This document shows, piece after piece, positions 1 to 6,469 of a DNA stretch of 26,258 nucleotides (within the stretch, counting starts at the first letter, position 1; every line of letters starts with the position of its first letter). The stretch comes from a virus. The position numbers and the translations under genes are program-made. Location of the stretch: the IMG/VR virus record IMGVR_UViG_3300010354_000545, positions 1 to 26,258 of that record. One strand, 5' to 3'. Below the pieces are notes generated by a model. The model was not told the DNA's origin and made no database searches. It worked only from the letters and a program-made list of their open reading frames with translations.

Positions 1-109
1 CGACGAAGGATACGACCCGTGCGTCGTCATCGTCAGACTGCTCGGGCCGTACTCGCCACCCGTCGACGCACCCGACTACTCGGCATTCCGACCGGGACAC
101 CAAGGATGA
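1..109 (+). CDS. C-terminal end of an unidentified protein (5' end outside window)
   Basis: An open frame enters from the left edge (first full codon at base 2) and stops at TGA 107-109. The visible 35 residues are acidic and proline-rich (begins DEGYDPC, ends RPGHQG). The stop overlaps the ATG of the next small gene in an ATGA arrangement, the coupling seen throughout this region, which supports it as the real frame. No family could be recognised from this fragment. Confidence 0.5.
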   Translation, partial: DEGYDPCVVIVRLLGPYSPPVDAPDYSAFRPGHQG

Positions 110-192
110 TCCTCCTCCTCGCCTCCGCTGTCGCCCTCTCGACCATCTACGTCGCAATAGCGTCGTGGGTCGTGGGACGACACGACAAGTAA
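106..192 (+). CDS. 28-residue single-pass membrane peptide
   Basis: The ATG at 106 overlaps the upstream stop (ATGA), with AAGG just before it. The product is 28 residues: a hydrophobic stretch (about residues 2-23, starting MILLLASAVAL) followed by a short charged tail ending GRHDK. This fits a single N-terminal membrane anchor or a tiny membrane protein. Its function is unknown. It is short enough to be chance, but the overlap and the strongly hydrophobic composition favour a real gene. Confidence 0.45.
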   Translation: MILLLASAVALSTIYVAIASWVVGRHDK

Positions 193-218
193 CCCGACAC
201 CACAAGACAGGAGAGACA

Positions 219-686
219 GTGAACAAAGACATTCAGAAGAAGTGGGCAGATGCCCTGCGAAGTGGCAGATACAACAAGTGTCGAAACCACCTCGCTGTCT
301 GGGCACCAGCAACAGAAGAGAGGGCCTATTGCGCCCTAGGAGTTCTAGTCGAACTCGCAATCGCCGATGGCGTGCGGGTCGCGAGTCAATCGCCAGACGC
401 GGAAGAGTTCCCTGAGGACGAGGTCTTCGAGGGCATGCCACACAACGAGACGGACTGGTTCCTCGTCTACTACGACGGCATGACCTCGAGCCTGCCATCG
501 AACGTGATGAAGTGGGCCGGTCTCCACTACGAGGCACCAAGACTTACCGTCTCGCCCGACCACCACCCACATGTCGACAGACACCTAGTAGACGGGGACA
601 CGGTGTCCGTGACGTACTTGAACGACGATGCCAAGTTGTCGTTCGATGTTCTGGCCGACTTGATTGAAGCAGGCGAGGTCATCTGA
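219..686 (+). CDS. Conserved phage protein of unknown function (CALGVL-motif family)
   Basis: This is a 155-residue protein. I chose the GTG at 219 because AGGAG lies at 209-213 with good spacing; the frame is open further upstream but without a ribosome site. The N-terminal block WADALRSGRY followed by YCALGVLVEL, and the C-terminal block LNDDAKLSFDVLADLIEA, match the general pattern of small phage proteins with a WxxALRSGxY...CCLGVL arrangement and a LNDxxxxSFxxIADxIE tail. The role of that family is not known to me. Its stop TGA overlaps the next ATG, so the two are probably translationally coupled. Confidence 0.8.
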   Translation: MNKDIQKKWADALRSGRYNKCRNHLAVWAPATEERAYCALGVLVELAIADGVRVASQSPDAEEFPEDEVFEGMPHNETDWFLVYYDGMTSSLPSNVMKWAGLHYEAPRLTVSPDHHPHVDRHLVDGDTVSVTYLNDDAKLSFDVLADLIEAGEVI

Positions 687-1003
687 TGGCTGTCGATCGC
701 AACCTACTGACCAGCATCGTCGCCAGCCTGACAGAGCAAGAAGCCGTCACGCTCGCCCTCGACATTCGCAGACAGTTCAACTGGAACGTCACAATCTTCC
801 AGACAGAGGACATAGTCATGGCCTTCACAGACCGCTACGAACGCGAACCAACAGACGACGAACTCAACGACATCATGGCGACCTACTACTGGCGCAAGAT
901 GGAAGACCGTATGTGTGAAGAAGGGTTCGAGTGTATTGGCATGGCCATCGACGAACTCGGCATCGAAGAAGAACCCGACAACCAGACAGGAGAACAAGAA
1001 TGA
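686..1003 (+). CDS. Hypothetical acidic protein
   Basis: This is a 105-residue acidic, mostly helical-looking protein (starts MAVDRNLLTSIV, ends DNQTGEQE). Its ATG shares a base with the previous stop (TGATG). The last codons read through the ribosome-binding cassette of the next gene (CAGACAGGAGAAC), which explains the odd QTGEQE tail. No domain was recognised. It lies in a tightly overlapping run of small genes, probably early or accessory. Confidence 0.75.
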   Translation: MAVDRNLLTSIVASLTEQEAVTLALDIRRQFNWNVTIFQTEDIVMAFTDRYEREPTDDELNDIMATYYWRKMEDRMCEEGFECIGMAIDELGIEEEPDNQTGEQE

Positions 1004-1266
1004 ACCTCGCAGCCCAAGTACAAGAGTGGCGAACCGTCCCCTCGCCGCTGACCATTCAAGTGACAGCCTTGAAGGAGGTCGTCGACGAGGCCGGCAACAA
1101 GAAGACCACTACCGACTACGTCCTCAAGTATGAAGCACTTGCCTACGGCATCATCGAAGGCGAACTGTTCTACATGGCCACCAACGGACGGACATTCAAC
1201 GTCACGTACGGCGCTGTCTCGAACAACGGACTCCGCACTATCACAGTCTTCAAGGCTGAGTCATGA
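1000..1266 (+). CDS. Hypothetical small protein
   Basis: This is an 88-residue protein starting MNLAAQVQEW. The ATG at 1000 is preceded by AGACAGGAGA and overlaps the previous stop as ATGA; a longer reading from 931 would lack a ribosome site and is Arg-rich, so it was rejected. Alternating hydrophobic/polar segments (ELFYMATNG, TFNVTYG, RTITVFK) suggest a small beta-rich fold. Function unknown. Its stop overlaps the next start as ATGA. Confidence 0.75.
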   Translation: MNLAAQVQEWRTVPSPLTIQVTALKEVVDEAGNKKTTTDYVLKYEALAYGIIEGELFYMATNGRTFNVTYGAVSNNGLRTITVFKAES

Positions 1267-1775
1267 CTACAGACGATCTGCGAGACGAGAACCAGTTGAG
1301 TCTCTTCTCGGCCGGCGTTGCCATCGAGACACCTGTGCTGCCCTACGGTGGCACGTCCGGCTGGTCTGGTTCCGACACAAGCCTTGAGCGTGCTAGTCGA
1401 GCCGACAAGGACGGCACCACATCGGCCAGACAAGCCACCACTCTCAATGCCCTACTGAACGCTGGCGTGTCGGGCTTGACGTGGTCAGAGTTGGCCAGCA
1501 TCCTCAATGTTCATCACGGCGCAGCGTCGGGTGTCTTGTCGACACTTCACAAAGCAGGACACATCTGTCGACTCACGGAACGACGAAACAAGTCGCAGGT
1601 GTACGTCCTTCCCGCCTACGTCGCCGGCCGCGAGAAGGTGGCCTACAAACCGAACGTGTCAGCCCGACTCCTTGAGGACGTCCTGACTGAGGTGCTCAGT
1701 GACCTCGGCCGAGGGCAAGTCGAGACCGCTAAGGCACGCATCGCAGTCACACTTCAACACTTGAAGCCTGACTGA
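1263..1775 (+). CDS. Winged helix-turn-helix DNA-binding protein
   Basis: This is a 170-residue protein. The N-terminal part carries LPYGGTSGWSGS and a following Ser/Arg segment, a pattern I associate with actinophage regulatory proteins. Residues about 57-118 look like a winged helix-turn-helix: RQATTLNALLNAG, then LTWSELASILNV, then ASGVLSTLHKAGHI as recognition helix, then a wing with RNKSQVYVLP. A C-terminal helical segment follows. It probably binds DNA and regulates transcription or replication-associated steps; the target is unknown. The start ATG at 1263 overlaps the upstream stop. Confidence 0.8.
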   Translation: MTTDDLRDENQLSLFSAGVAIETPVLPYGGTSGWSGSDTSLERASRADKDGTTSARQATTLNALLNAGVSGLTWSELASILNVHHGAASGVLSTLHKAGHICRLTERRNKSQVYVLPAYVAGREKVAYKPNVSARLLEDVLTEVLSDLGRGQVETAKARIAVTLQHLKPD

Positions 1776-1814
1776 ACAAGATCCCGACAACAACAAACCA
1801 GACAGGAGACAACA

Positions 1815-2306
1815 ATGGGACTAGACAACTACCCCGACGAATACCCGTGTATCGCACGAGGAGTGGCCGTGTACAAGCCACAAACCGATAAGGACGGCCA
1901 GCCTCTGTACCATTCCGATGGGACGGTGAAGAAGCAGTTCAGTTGCCAACTGACCCAAGAGGCCGGCGCGTGCCCGTGGAAGAACCACCCGACTCGTCCT
2001 GCCGAAGGTGCCGTGTACGGAATGCTGGGCACCGACTGTTGGTATCGAGGCAAGTACGGCACCTACCTGCTCGAAGCACTCGACGTCGACAACGAGTCGT
2101 TCCTGTACGGCGACGAGTCCTACAGGATCGGCGAAGAGGAACTTCGCACGATGAGCAAGTTCATCCTCGACCGACTCGACGAGGTCGTCGACGCCGCCGG
2201 CAAGTTCATTCACGAGGGCGAAGACCGTGCGCCCGACATCAAGTACCTCTCATGGTGGCTCGAGTTCATGGCAGACGAGTCCGGCACAGTCATCGCATGG
2301 TTCTGA
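1815..2306 (+). CDS. Hypothetical protein (MGLDNYP start)
   Basis: This is a 163-residue protein preceded by a strong AGACAGGAGA ribosome site and a G-poor CAACAACAAACC leader. It starts MGLDNYPDEYPC and contains four cysteines (C12, two near FSCQL/GACPW, one in TDCWYRG) and a tryptophan-rich, acidic C-terminal half. The MGLD-Y opening is common among small phage and bacterial proteins of unknown role. No catalytic motif was recognised. A 39-base gap separates it from the winged-helix gene. Confidence 0.75.
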   Translation: MGLDNYPDEYPCIARGVAVYKPQTDKDGQPLYHSDGTVKKQFSCQLTQEAGACPWKNHPTRPAEGAVYGMLGTDCWYRGKYGTYLLEALDVDNESFLYGDESYRIGEEELRTMSKFILDRLDEVVDAAGKFIHEGEDRAPDIKYLSWWLEFMADESGTVIAWF

Positions 2307-2363
2307 AGGCTTGAGTCCGGTAGTCGAAACTGCTACCAAGGTACAACGACGCCGGCCTCGGCC

Positions 2364-2372
2364 TGCTAACCT
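2364..2372 (+). promoter_or_regulatory. Candidate extended -10 promoter for a leaderless gene at 2381
   Basis: TGC followed by TAACCT, with the start codon only 8 bases downstream. The transcript would start at or within 1-2 bases of the ATG. No ribosome site precedes the ATG, which fits leaderless translation. No convincing -35 was found at 17 bp. Confidence 0.4.
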
Positions 2373-2380
2373 CTCGACAC

Positions 2381-2611
2381 ATGGATACCGCTACCAAGAC
2401 CTTCCATCACTGGACGATCACCAGAGCCGACTCCAAGTCCGCAGCATGGCTCGTCGAACACACATGGACTGGACTCGACGTCAGCCGTGAAGCGTTCGCC
2501 TTCACCACCCTCGCAGCAGCCCGTCAACTCGTCGCCGGCAAGCGAGGACTCAAGCGCATCAGGTTCAACAAACTGAGCGACCGCCAGTACGACTACGACT
2601 ACACGTCCTAG
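2381..2611 (+). CDS. Hypothetical small basic protein
   Basis: This is a 76-residue protein (starts MDTATKTFHHWTITRA, ends YDYDYTS), Trp- and Arg-rich, with no domain I recognise. There is no ribosome site; a candidate -10 box lies 8 bases upstream, so it may be translated from a leaderless mRNA. It converges with the WhiB gene: the two genes share the palindrome CTAG, which supplies the TAG stop on both strands. Confidence 0.65.
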   Translation: MDTATKTFHHWTITRADSKSAAWLVEHTWTGLDVSREAFAFTTLAAARQLVAGKRGLKRIRFNKLSDRQYDYDYTS

Positions 2612-2904
2612 TCAAACAGCACCGGATCCAAAGGGTGAACAAGCCCTATCCGTCGATGACGCTTCACGTCGAACCTCTGCCGTTCCGTAAGGCCACCCCA
2701 CACACCCCAATGCTGGTTCTGCTCCAACGCATACTCGGCACACTCCCGACGCACAGGGCAACCCCCACACACCACTAACGCCTTCGTCGGACGATGCCCA
2801 GTCGACGGAAACCACAACGACTGATCCAACCCGACGCACGCACCATCAAACCGCCACTCACCGGGCGGTGGAGTATTGAACAGGGCAAGGTCATCGTCGC
2901 GCAC
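2608..2904 (-). CDS. whiB: WhiB-family iron-sulfur transcriptional regulator
   Basis: This is a 98-residue protein with the full WhiB signature. Four cysteines at C23, C46, C49 and C55 (CxxC then CxxxxxC) can ligate a 4Fe-4S cluster, and GVWGG at 67-71 is the WhiB turn motif, followed by a basic C-terminal segment (RQRFDVKRHRR). WhiB proteins are an actinobacterial family that binds the primary sigma factor and DNA, sensing redox state or nitric oxide. Phage copies are known to interfere with host WhiB control. The start is GTG 2904; an in-frame TAG lies upstream. There is no ribosome site, but TATGAT sits 9 bases upstream, so the mRNA may be nearly leaderless. It is transcribed against its neighbours and diverges from the lipoprotein at 3003. 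Confidence 0.93.
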   Translation of the reverse strand: MRDDDLALFNTPPPGEWRFDGACVGLDQSLWFPSTGHRPTKALVVCGGCPVRRECAEYALEQNQHWGVWGGLTERQRFDVKRHRRIGLVHPLDPVLFD

Positions 2905-2913
2905 GTTGAACTC

Positions 2914-2919
2914 ATCATA
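2914..2919 (-). promoter_or_regulatory. Candidate -10 box for whiB
   Basis: Read on the minus strand this is TATGAT, 9 bases before the GTG start of the WhiB gene and one mismatch from TATAAT. No good -35 hexamer lies at 17-18 bp. It overlaps the region used by the divergent lipoprotein promoter, so the two may be co-regulated. Confidence 0.45.
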
Positions 2920-2948
2920 GGTGACTTGCTAACCCACAGTCGGATACC

Positions 2949-2957
2949 TGCTATGGT
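2949..2957 (+). promoter_or_regulatory. Candidate extended -10 promoter for the lipoprotein gene
   Basis: TGC followed by TATGGT. TTGCTA at 2926-2931 could serve as a -35, but its spacing is 20 bp. The predicted transcript has a leader of about 39 bases containing AGAGGAAAC before the ATG at 3003. Confidence 0.4.
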
Positions 2958-3002
2958 CGTTCAAGGAAACACAACAGGAAACCATAGAGAGGAAACACAA
3001 AC

Positions 3003-3425
3003 ATGAAACGACTAGCGGCCACCGTCGCCCTCGCACTGTCGACGGCAGCCTGCTCGACGACCGTGTCGGCACCGACGTCTCTCGCACCACTCGAGACCAA
3101 CGGCGTTCCCAAGACCACCGACGCGCCGATAGCAACGCCGGCACCTGAGGTGACTATCAGCGAGTCGACTCGCAACGCCCTCTTCATCAACAACATCGAG
3201 GGCACCATCGGCACTCCTGTCTACGACGAGGCCGGCGCGATCGAGACCGGCTACATGATCTGTGATGTTCTTCGCACTGGCAGTGGGACACTCGAAGACG
3301 TCATGGACATCGTGCTGGCCAACTCGACGACAGACTCCGACCTGCTTCTACTGACTGCTGTTACGGCATCGGCGCTGACGAATCTGTGTCCCGACATGTC
3401 CTACATGATCGACGAGTTGCCGTGA
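3003..3425 (+). CDS. Secreted lipoprotein with DUF732-like domain
   Basis: This is a 140-residue protein. An N-terminal signal (MKRLAATVALALSTAAC) ends in a lipobox-like STAAC with lipidation site C17. A Ser/Thr/Pro linker (18-52) follows, then a compact helical domain (about 57-135) with FINNIEG, GYMICDVLRTG and a closing TASALTNLCPD. The paired cysteines, the G-x-x-x-C and the final A..LCP match the DUF732 pattern common in mycobacterial secreted proteins. It is expected on the outer face of the host membrane. The stop overlaps the next GTG. The transglycosylase lipoprotein at 22193-23011 carries a related domain, so this phage has two copies. Confidence 0.8.
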   Translation: MKRLAATVALALSTAACSTTVSAPTSLAPLETNGVPKTTDAPIATPAPEVTISESTRNALFINNIEGTIGTPVYDEAGAIETGYMICDVLRTGSGTLEDVMDIVLANSTTDSDLLLLTAVTASALTNLCPDMSYMIDELP

Positions 3426-3688
3426 GCATCTGGGGTTCCTATCAGCCCGGTATCGCTGTGCCGTGGCGAGACAACTACAGCGGCGAGGATGAAGGCGATG
3501 ACGCCAACGTGTACGTCGACGTCGCAACGGCATCATGGTTCCACAACCTCGTGCGACTCTCAGTCGGTGAGATGGCCAGCAACGCTCACTGTGAAGTGTT
3601 ACTCCGTCCCGACGAGGTGGCCACTCTCATCACTATGCTCATGAAGACACTCGAGAGGGACGAACCCGACCTGACGCCGGCAGCGTGA
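3422..3688 (+). CDS. Hypothetical protein
   Basis: This is an 88-residue protein starting at GTG 3422, which overlaps the lipoprotein stop in a GTGA arrangement. It begins MSIWGSYQPGIAVPWRD and contains ANVYVDVATASWFHNLVRLSV followed by a helical segment (DEVATLITMLMKTLERD). It resembles a small alpha/beta protein. No family was recognised. Translational coupling to the lipoprotein suggests a shared transcript. Confidence 0.7.
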   Translation: MSIWGSYQPGIAVPWRDNYSGEDEGDDANVYVDVATASWFHNLVRLSVGEMASNAHCEVLLRPDEVATLITMLMKTLERDEPDLTPAA

Positions 3689-3692
3689 CACC

Positions 3693-4151
3693 ATGAGACA
3701 ACTCGACGTCGACACAGCAGACAAACAGCGACGGGCACTACGGCTCCGCAACCTCGGTGCCTCGTATGACCAGATCGCAGACGAGTTGGGCTACGCCGGC
3801 CGCAGCGGGGCATGGAAAGCAGTCAAGGCTGCCCTCGATCGCGCCGTTATCGAGCCGGCGATGGAACAGAGAGTCATTCAGAGCGAACGCCTCGACCTCA
3901 TGGTCATGCGATGCCTAGGCGCAGTCTTGAACGGAGACCTCGAACAGGTACGCAACGTCCTCGCCATCGAGAAGAGACGCGCCGACCTCTGGGGACTCGA
4001 CGCACCGAAGAACGTCGAAGTACTCGGAGCGTTCGCGAACGTCGGACCAGACAACAATGTCGCCGGCGTACTCCTTGAACGACTACAGATGCTCGGCACT
4101 CTTAGTACGGCACCTATCGACTCCGACGTGATAGAAGTAGAACAGCCATGA
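3693..4151 (+). CDS. terS: Putative terminase small subunit / HTH protein
   Basis: This is a 152-residue protein. Residues about 12-50 form a helix-turn-helix: RALRLRNLGASYDQIADELGY then SGAWKAVKAALDRAV. A helical segment (RLDLMVMRCLGAVLNGD, then VRNVLAIEKRRADLWGLDAP) fits the oligomerisation part of small terminase subunits that recognise the packaging site. Position one small gene upstream of the large terminase is the main functional evidence. The alternative is an HTH regulator unrelated to packaging. Its stop overlaps the next ATG. Confidence 0.75.
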   Translation: MRQLDVDTADKQRRALRLRNLGASYDQIADELGYAGRSGAWKAVKAALDRAVIEPAMEQRVIQSERLDLMVMRCLGAVLNGDLEQVRNVLAIEKRRADLWGLDAPKNVEVLGAFANVGPDNNVAGVLLERLQMLGTLSTAPIDSDVIEVEQP

Positions 4152-4330
4152 TGTTGATACCGCCACCCGGCTCGGCCGAGGCACACTTGTATGGGTGCTC
4201 GTGTCCGATGGCCGAGAACAACTTCGGCATCAACAGCCCGATGCCCCCTGACGGTTGGTATCTCGACACCGACTGCTTCGTCCATCTACCGCCGGCCATG
4301 AACCCATTCGATGACTACGACGATGAGTGA
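4148..4330 (+). CDS. Small conserved phage protein with G-C-x-C-P motif
   Basis: This is a 60-residue protein overlapping the TerS stop by ATGA. It has GSAEAHLYGCSCPM near the N-terminus and WYLDTDCFVH after a Gly/Pro loop. The arrangement CxCP...W....C..H is shared by small phage proteins that I recognise as a recurring conserved unknown; the Cys/His set could bind a metal. Its stop overlaps the GTG start of the terminase large subunit. Function unknown. Confidence 0.7.
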   Translation: MMLIPPPGSAEAHLYGCSCPMAENNFGINSPMPPDGWYLDTDCFVHLPPAMNPFDDYDDE

Positions 4331-5670
4331 CAATGGCCGACGACCGCTCGATCGCTGAACACCTAGCCGCACTGCCAGAGGAAGAACGCCGCGCAATCAT
4401 TGAAGGGTTGTCGACCGAACAGCAGCAGGCAATGTTGTACGACTGGGCTGTATGGCGTCGACCCAAGCAGGCCACTCCAGACGGCGACTGGCGTAAGTGG
4501 CTCATCATGGCCGGTCGAGGCTTCGGCAAGACACGAACCGGCGCAGAGTTCATTCGGGAACAGGTCAACGCCGGCAACGCCAAGTTCATTGCGCTCGTAG
4601 GTGCGACAGCAGCAGACGTCCGCGACACCATGATCGAAGGACAGTCGGGCATCCTGTCAGTCTTCCCACCCGGTCAGCGACCCCAGTACGAGCCATCGAA
4701 GAGACGAGTGACCTTCCACAACGGTGCCGTCGCAACCGCCTACTCCGCTGACGAACCAGACCGACTACGTGGCCCAAACCACGACACGGCATGGGCAGAC
4801 GAGTTAGCGGCATGGCGATACGCCGACGCGTGGGACCAGTTGACGCTCGGTCTTCGTATCGGCAAGCACCCTCGTGTGGTCATCACGACCACGCCTCGAC
4901 CAGTCCCTGTCATCAAACAGTTGGTCGAGACAGAAGATGGAACCGTCATCGTCACTCGAGGCTCCACCTACGAGAACATCTCAAACCTTGCGCCGTCGTT
5001 CGTGAACGAGATGATGCGTCGCTACGAAGGCACCACGCTCGGTCGACAGGAACTTCACGCCGAAGTCCTCGACGACCTTGAAGGCGCACTCTGGCATCGC
5101 CTCGCCCTAGATGCCCTACGCATACACAAACCGCCGGCCATGAAACGCGTCGTCGTCGCCGTCGACCCGGCAGCCTCGAACAACTCGTCCAGCAACGAGA
5201 CAGGAATCGTCGTCGCCGGCATCGGCACAGATGGAGTCGGTTACGTCCTCGCAGACAAGACGATCAAGGGATCACCGAACGAGTGGGGTGTCGCGGCGCT
5301 GGCTGCCTACCACCAGTTCCAAGCAGACAGGATTGTCGCTGAGGCCAACCAAGGAGGCGACATGGTGGCCCACACACTCCGCACTGTCGACAAGAACGCC
5401 CCTGTCAAACTGGTGCGAGCGTCTCGAGGCAAGAGGACACGAGCCGAACCAGTCGCTGCCCTCTACGAGCAAGGTCGAGTCCACCACGTCGGCTTCCTCA
5501 CTCAACTCGAAGATCAGATGTGTGGCTGGGTCCCCGATGTAGGTTCGTCACCGGACAGAGTCGACGCATTGGTGTGGGCACTGACCGAACTAATGATCGA
5601 TGGGGCACGACAAGCACCCGCCGTCATTCCTGTAAGCCTTGTACAAGCATCACCGTGGAGTGTCTCATGA
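4327..5670 (+). CDS. terL: Terminase large subunit
   Basis: This is a 447-residue packaging motor. It has Walker A GRGFGKT at 63-69, Walker B in TAWADE (154-159), coupling motif TTTPRP (187-192), and an RNase H-like nuclease domain beginning VVVAVDPAA (D280) with further acidic residues in VAEAN (E339) and PDRVDALVWA (D410, D413). The ATPase pumps DNA into the prohead and the nuclease cuts concatemers. GTG 4327 overlaps the upstream stop as GTGA; ATG 4333 in the same frame is a close alternative. The length is normal for the shorter actinophage terminases. The stop overlaps the next gene as ATGA. Confidence 0.96.
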   Translation: MTMADDRSIAEHLAALPEEERRAIIEGLSTEQQQAMLYDWAVWRRPKQATPDGDWRKWLIMAGRGFGKTRTGAEFIREQVNAGNAKFIALVGATAADVRDTMIEGQSGILSVFPPGQRPQYEPSKRRVTFHNGAVATAYSADEPDRLRGPNHDTAWADELAAWRYADAWDQLTLGLRIGKHPRVVITTTPRPVPVIKQLVETEDGTVIVTRGSTYENISNLAPSFVNEMMRRYEGTTLGRQELHAEVLDDLEGALWHRLALDALRIHKPPAMKRVVVAVDPAASNNSSSNETGIVVAGIGTDGVGYVLADKTIKGSPNEWGVAALAAYHQFQADRIVAEANQGGDMVAHTLRTVDKNAPVKLVRASRGKRTRAEPVAALYEQGRVHHVGFLTQLEDQMCGWVPDVGSSPDRVDALVWALTELMIDGARQAPAVIPVSLVQASPWSVS

Positions 5671-6449
5671 AAGAGTGGCCAGCAAGACTCCTAACACAGA
5701 ACGCTGAACTCAAGAAGGCAGGCGTCTGGAACTGGTCACTTCCAGCCCACGTCATACAACTCTCAGACGGTCGACGCTTCAACGTATGCCCTCATGCCGG
5801 CGCGTGCGGCCGAGTGTGTTACGCCAAGTTCGGCACCTACCAGTTCTCGAACGTCAAGGCGCGCCACCTCTTGAACCTCGAATACGTCCTAGAAGCACCC
5901 GACGAGTGGCAGGCCAAGATGGAAGCCGAAGTCCATCACAAACGGTTCAACCCCAGCGGCCGGCGTCACCTGTTGCCCTACGACCGCACCGACATGTGGC
6001 TGTCGAAGTGGATCACATTCGGTGGGGCTGCCGTCCGAGTCCACGATGGCGGTGACTTCTTCTCTGACGACTACATCGACAGGTGGTCGACTATCGCAGA
6101 CAGGGCACCACACGTCCTCTTCTACGCCTACACCAAAGAGGTCTCGGCCTTCAAGGGTCGCCAACTACCCCGTAACTTCAGGGTCATCTTCAGTCTCGGT
6201 GGGACACAGGACTCTCTCATCGACAAGGAGACAGACAGGCACGCCGACGTCTTCCCAACTCTTCAAGCCCTGAACGACGCCGGCTACTACGACCAGACAG
6301 CGAACGACCTTCTTGCGATCGTGGCCCCCTTCAACAAGATCGGCATCGTCGCAAACAACCTGCCCGTCGCAAACAAACGCTTCGACGGTCGAACAATGTC
6401 GGGCATGAGACCGACCGACAACACAATCGAGACCAGCACCAACGAGTAG
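5667..6449 (+). CDS. GP88-family protein
   Basis: This is a 260-residue protein whose ATG 5667 overlaps the TerL stop; a longer in-frame extension reads through TerL and is Arg/Cys-rich noise. LLTQNAELKKAGVWNWSLPA, then CPHAGACGRVCYAKFGTY (C41, C47, C51), FSNVKARHLLNLEYVL, RVHDGGDFFSDDY (124-136) and FYAYTKEVS match the conserved blocks of the mycobacteriophage gene-88 family as I recall it. The CX5CX3C cluster with a nearby HDxGDFF suggests a metal or iron-sulfur site, but the biochemical role is not established. It is unusual to find it between terminase and portal. Confidence 0.85.
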   Translation: MKEWPARLLTQNAELKKAGVWNWSLPAHVIQLSDGRRFNVCPHAGACGRVCYAKFGTYQFSNVKARHLLNLEYVLEAPDEWQAKMEAEVHHKRFNPSGRRHLLPYDRTDMWLSKWITFGGAAVRVHDGGDFFSDDYIDRWSTIADRAPHVLFYAYTKEVSAFKGRQLPRNFRVIFSLGGTQDSLIDKETDRHADVFPTLQALNDAGYYDQTANDLLAIVAPFNKIGIVANNLPVANKRFDGRTMSGMRPTDNTIETSTNE

Positions 6450-6463
6450 AGGCATCGACGAGG

Positions 6464-6469
6464 TACTAT
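6464..6469 (+). promoter_or_regulatory. Weak candidate -10 box before the portal gene
   Basis: TACTAT overlaps the portal ATG at 6468 and lies 7 bases before an in-frame GTG (6477, portal codon 4). If active it would give a leaderless message starting at the GTG. It is identical to the -10 candidate at 17503-17508, but may be chance. Confidence 0.2.

Noticed and set aside
2319-2337. Possible terminator hairpin GGTAG...CTACC downstream of the gene ending at 2306
   Set aside because: The stem is only 5 bp with a 9-base loop and no T-tract; too weak to call.
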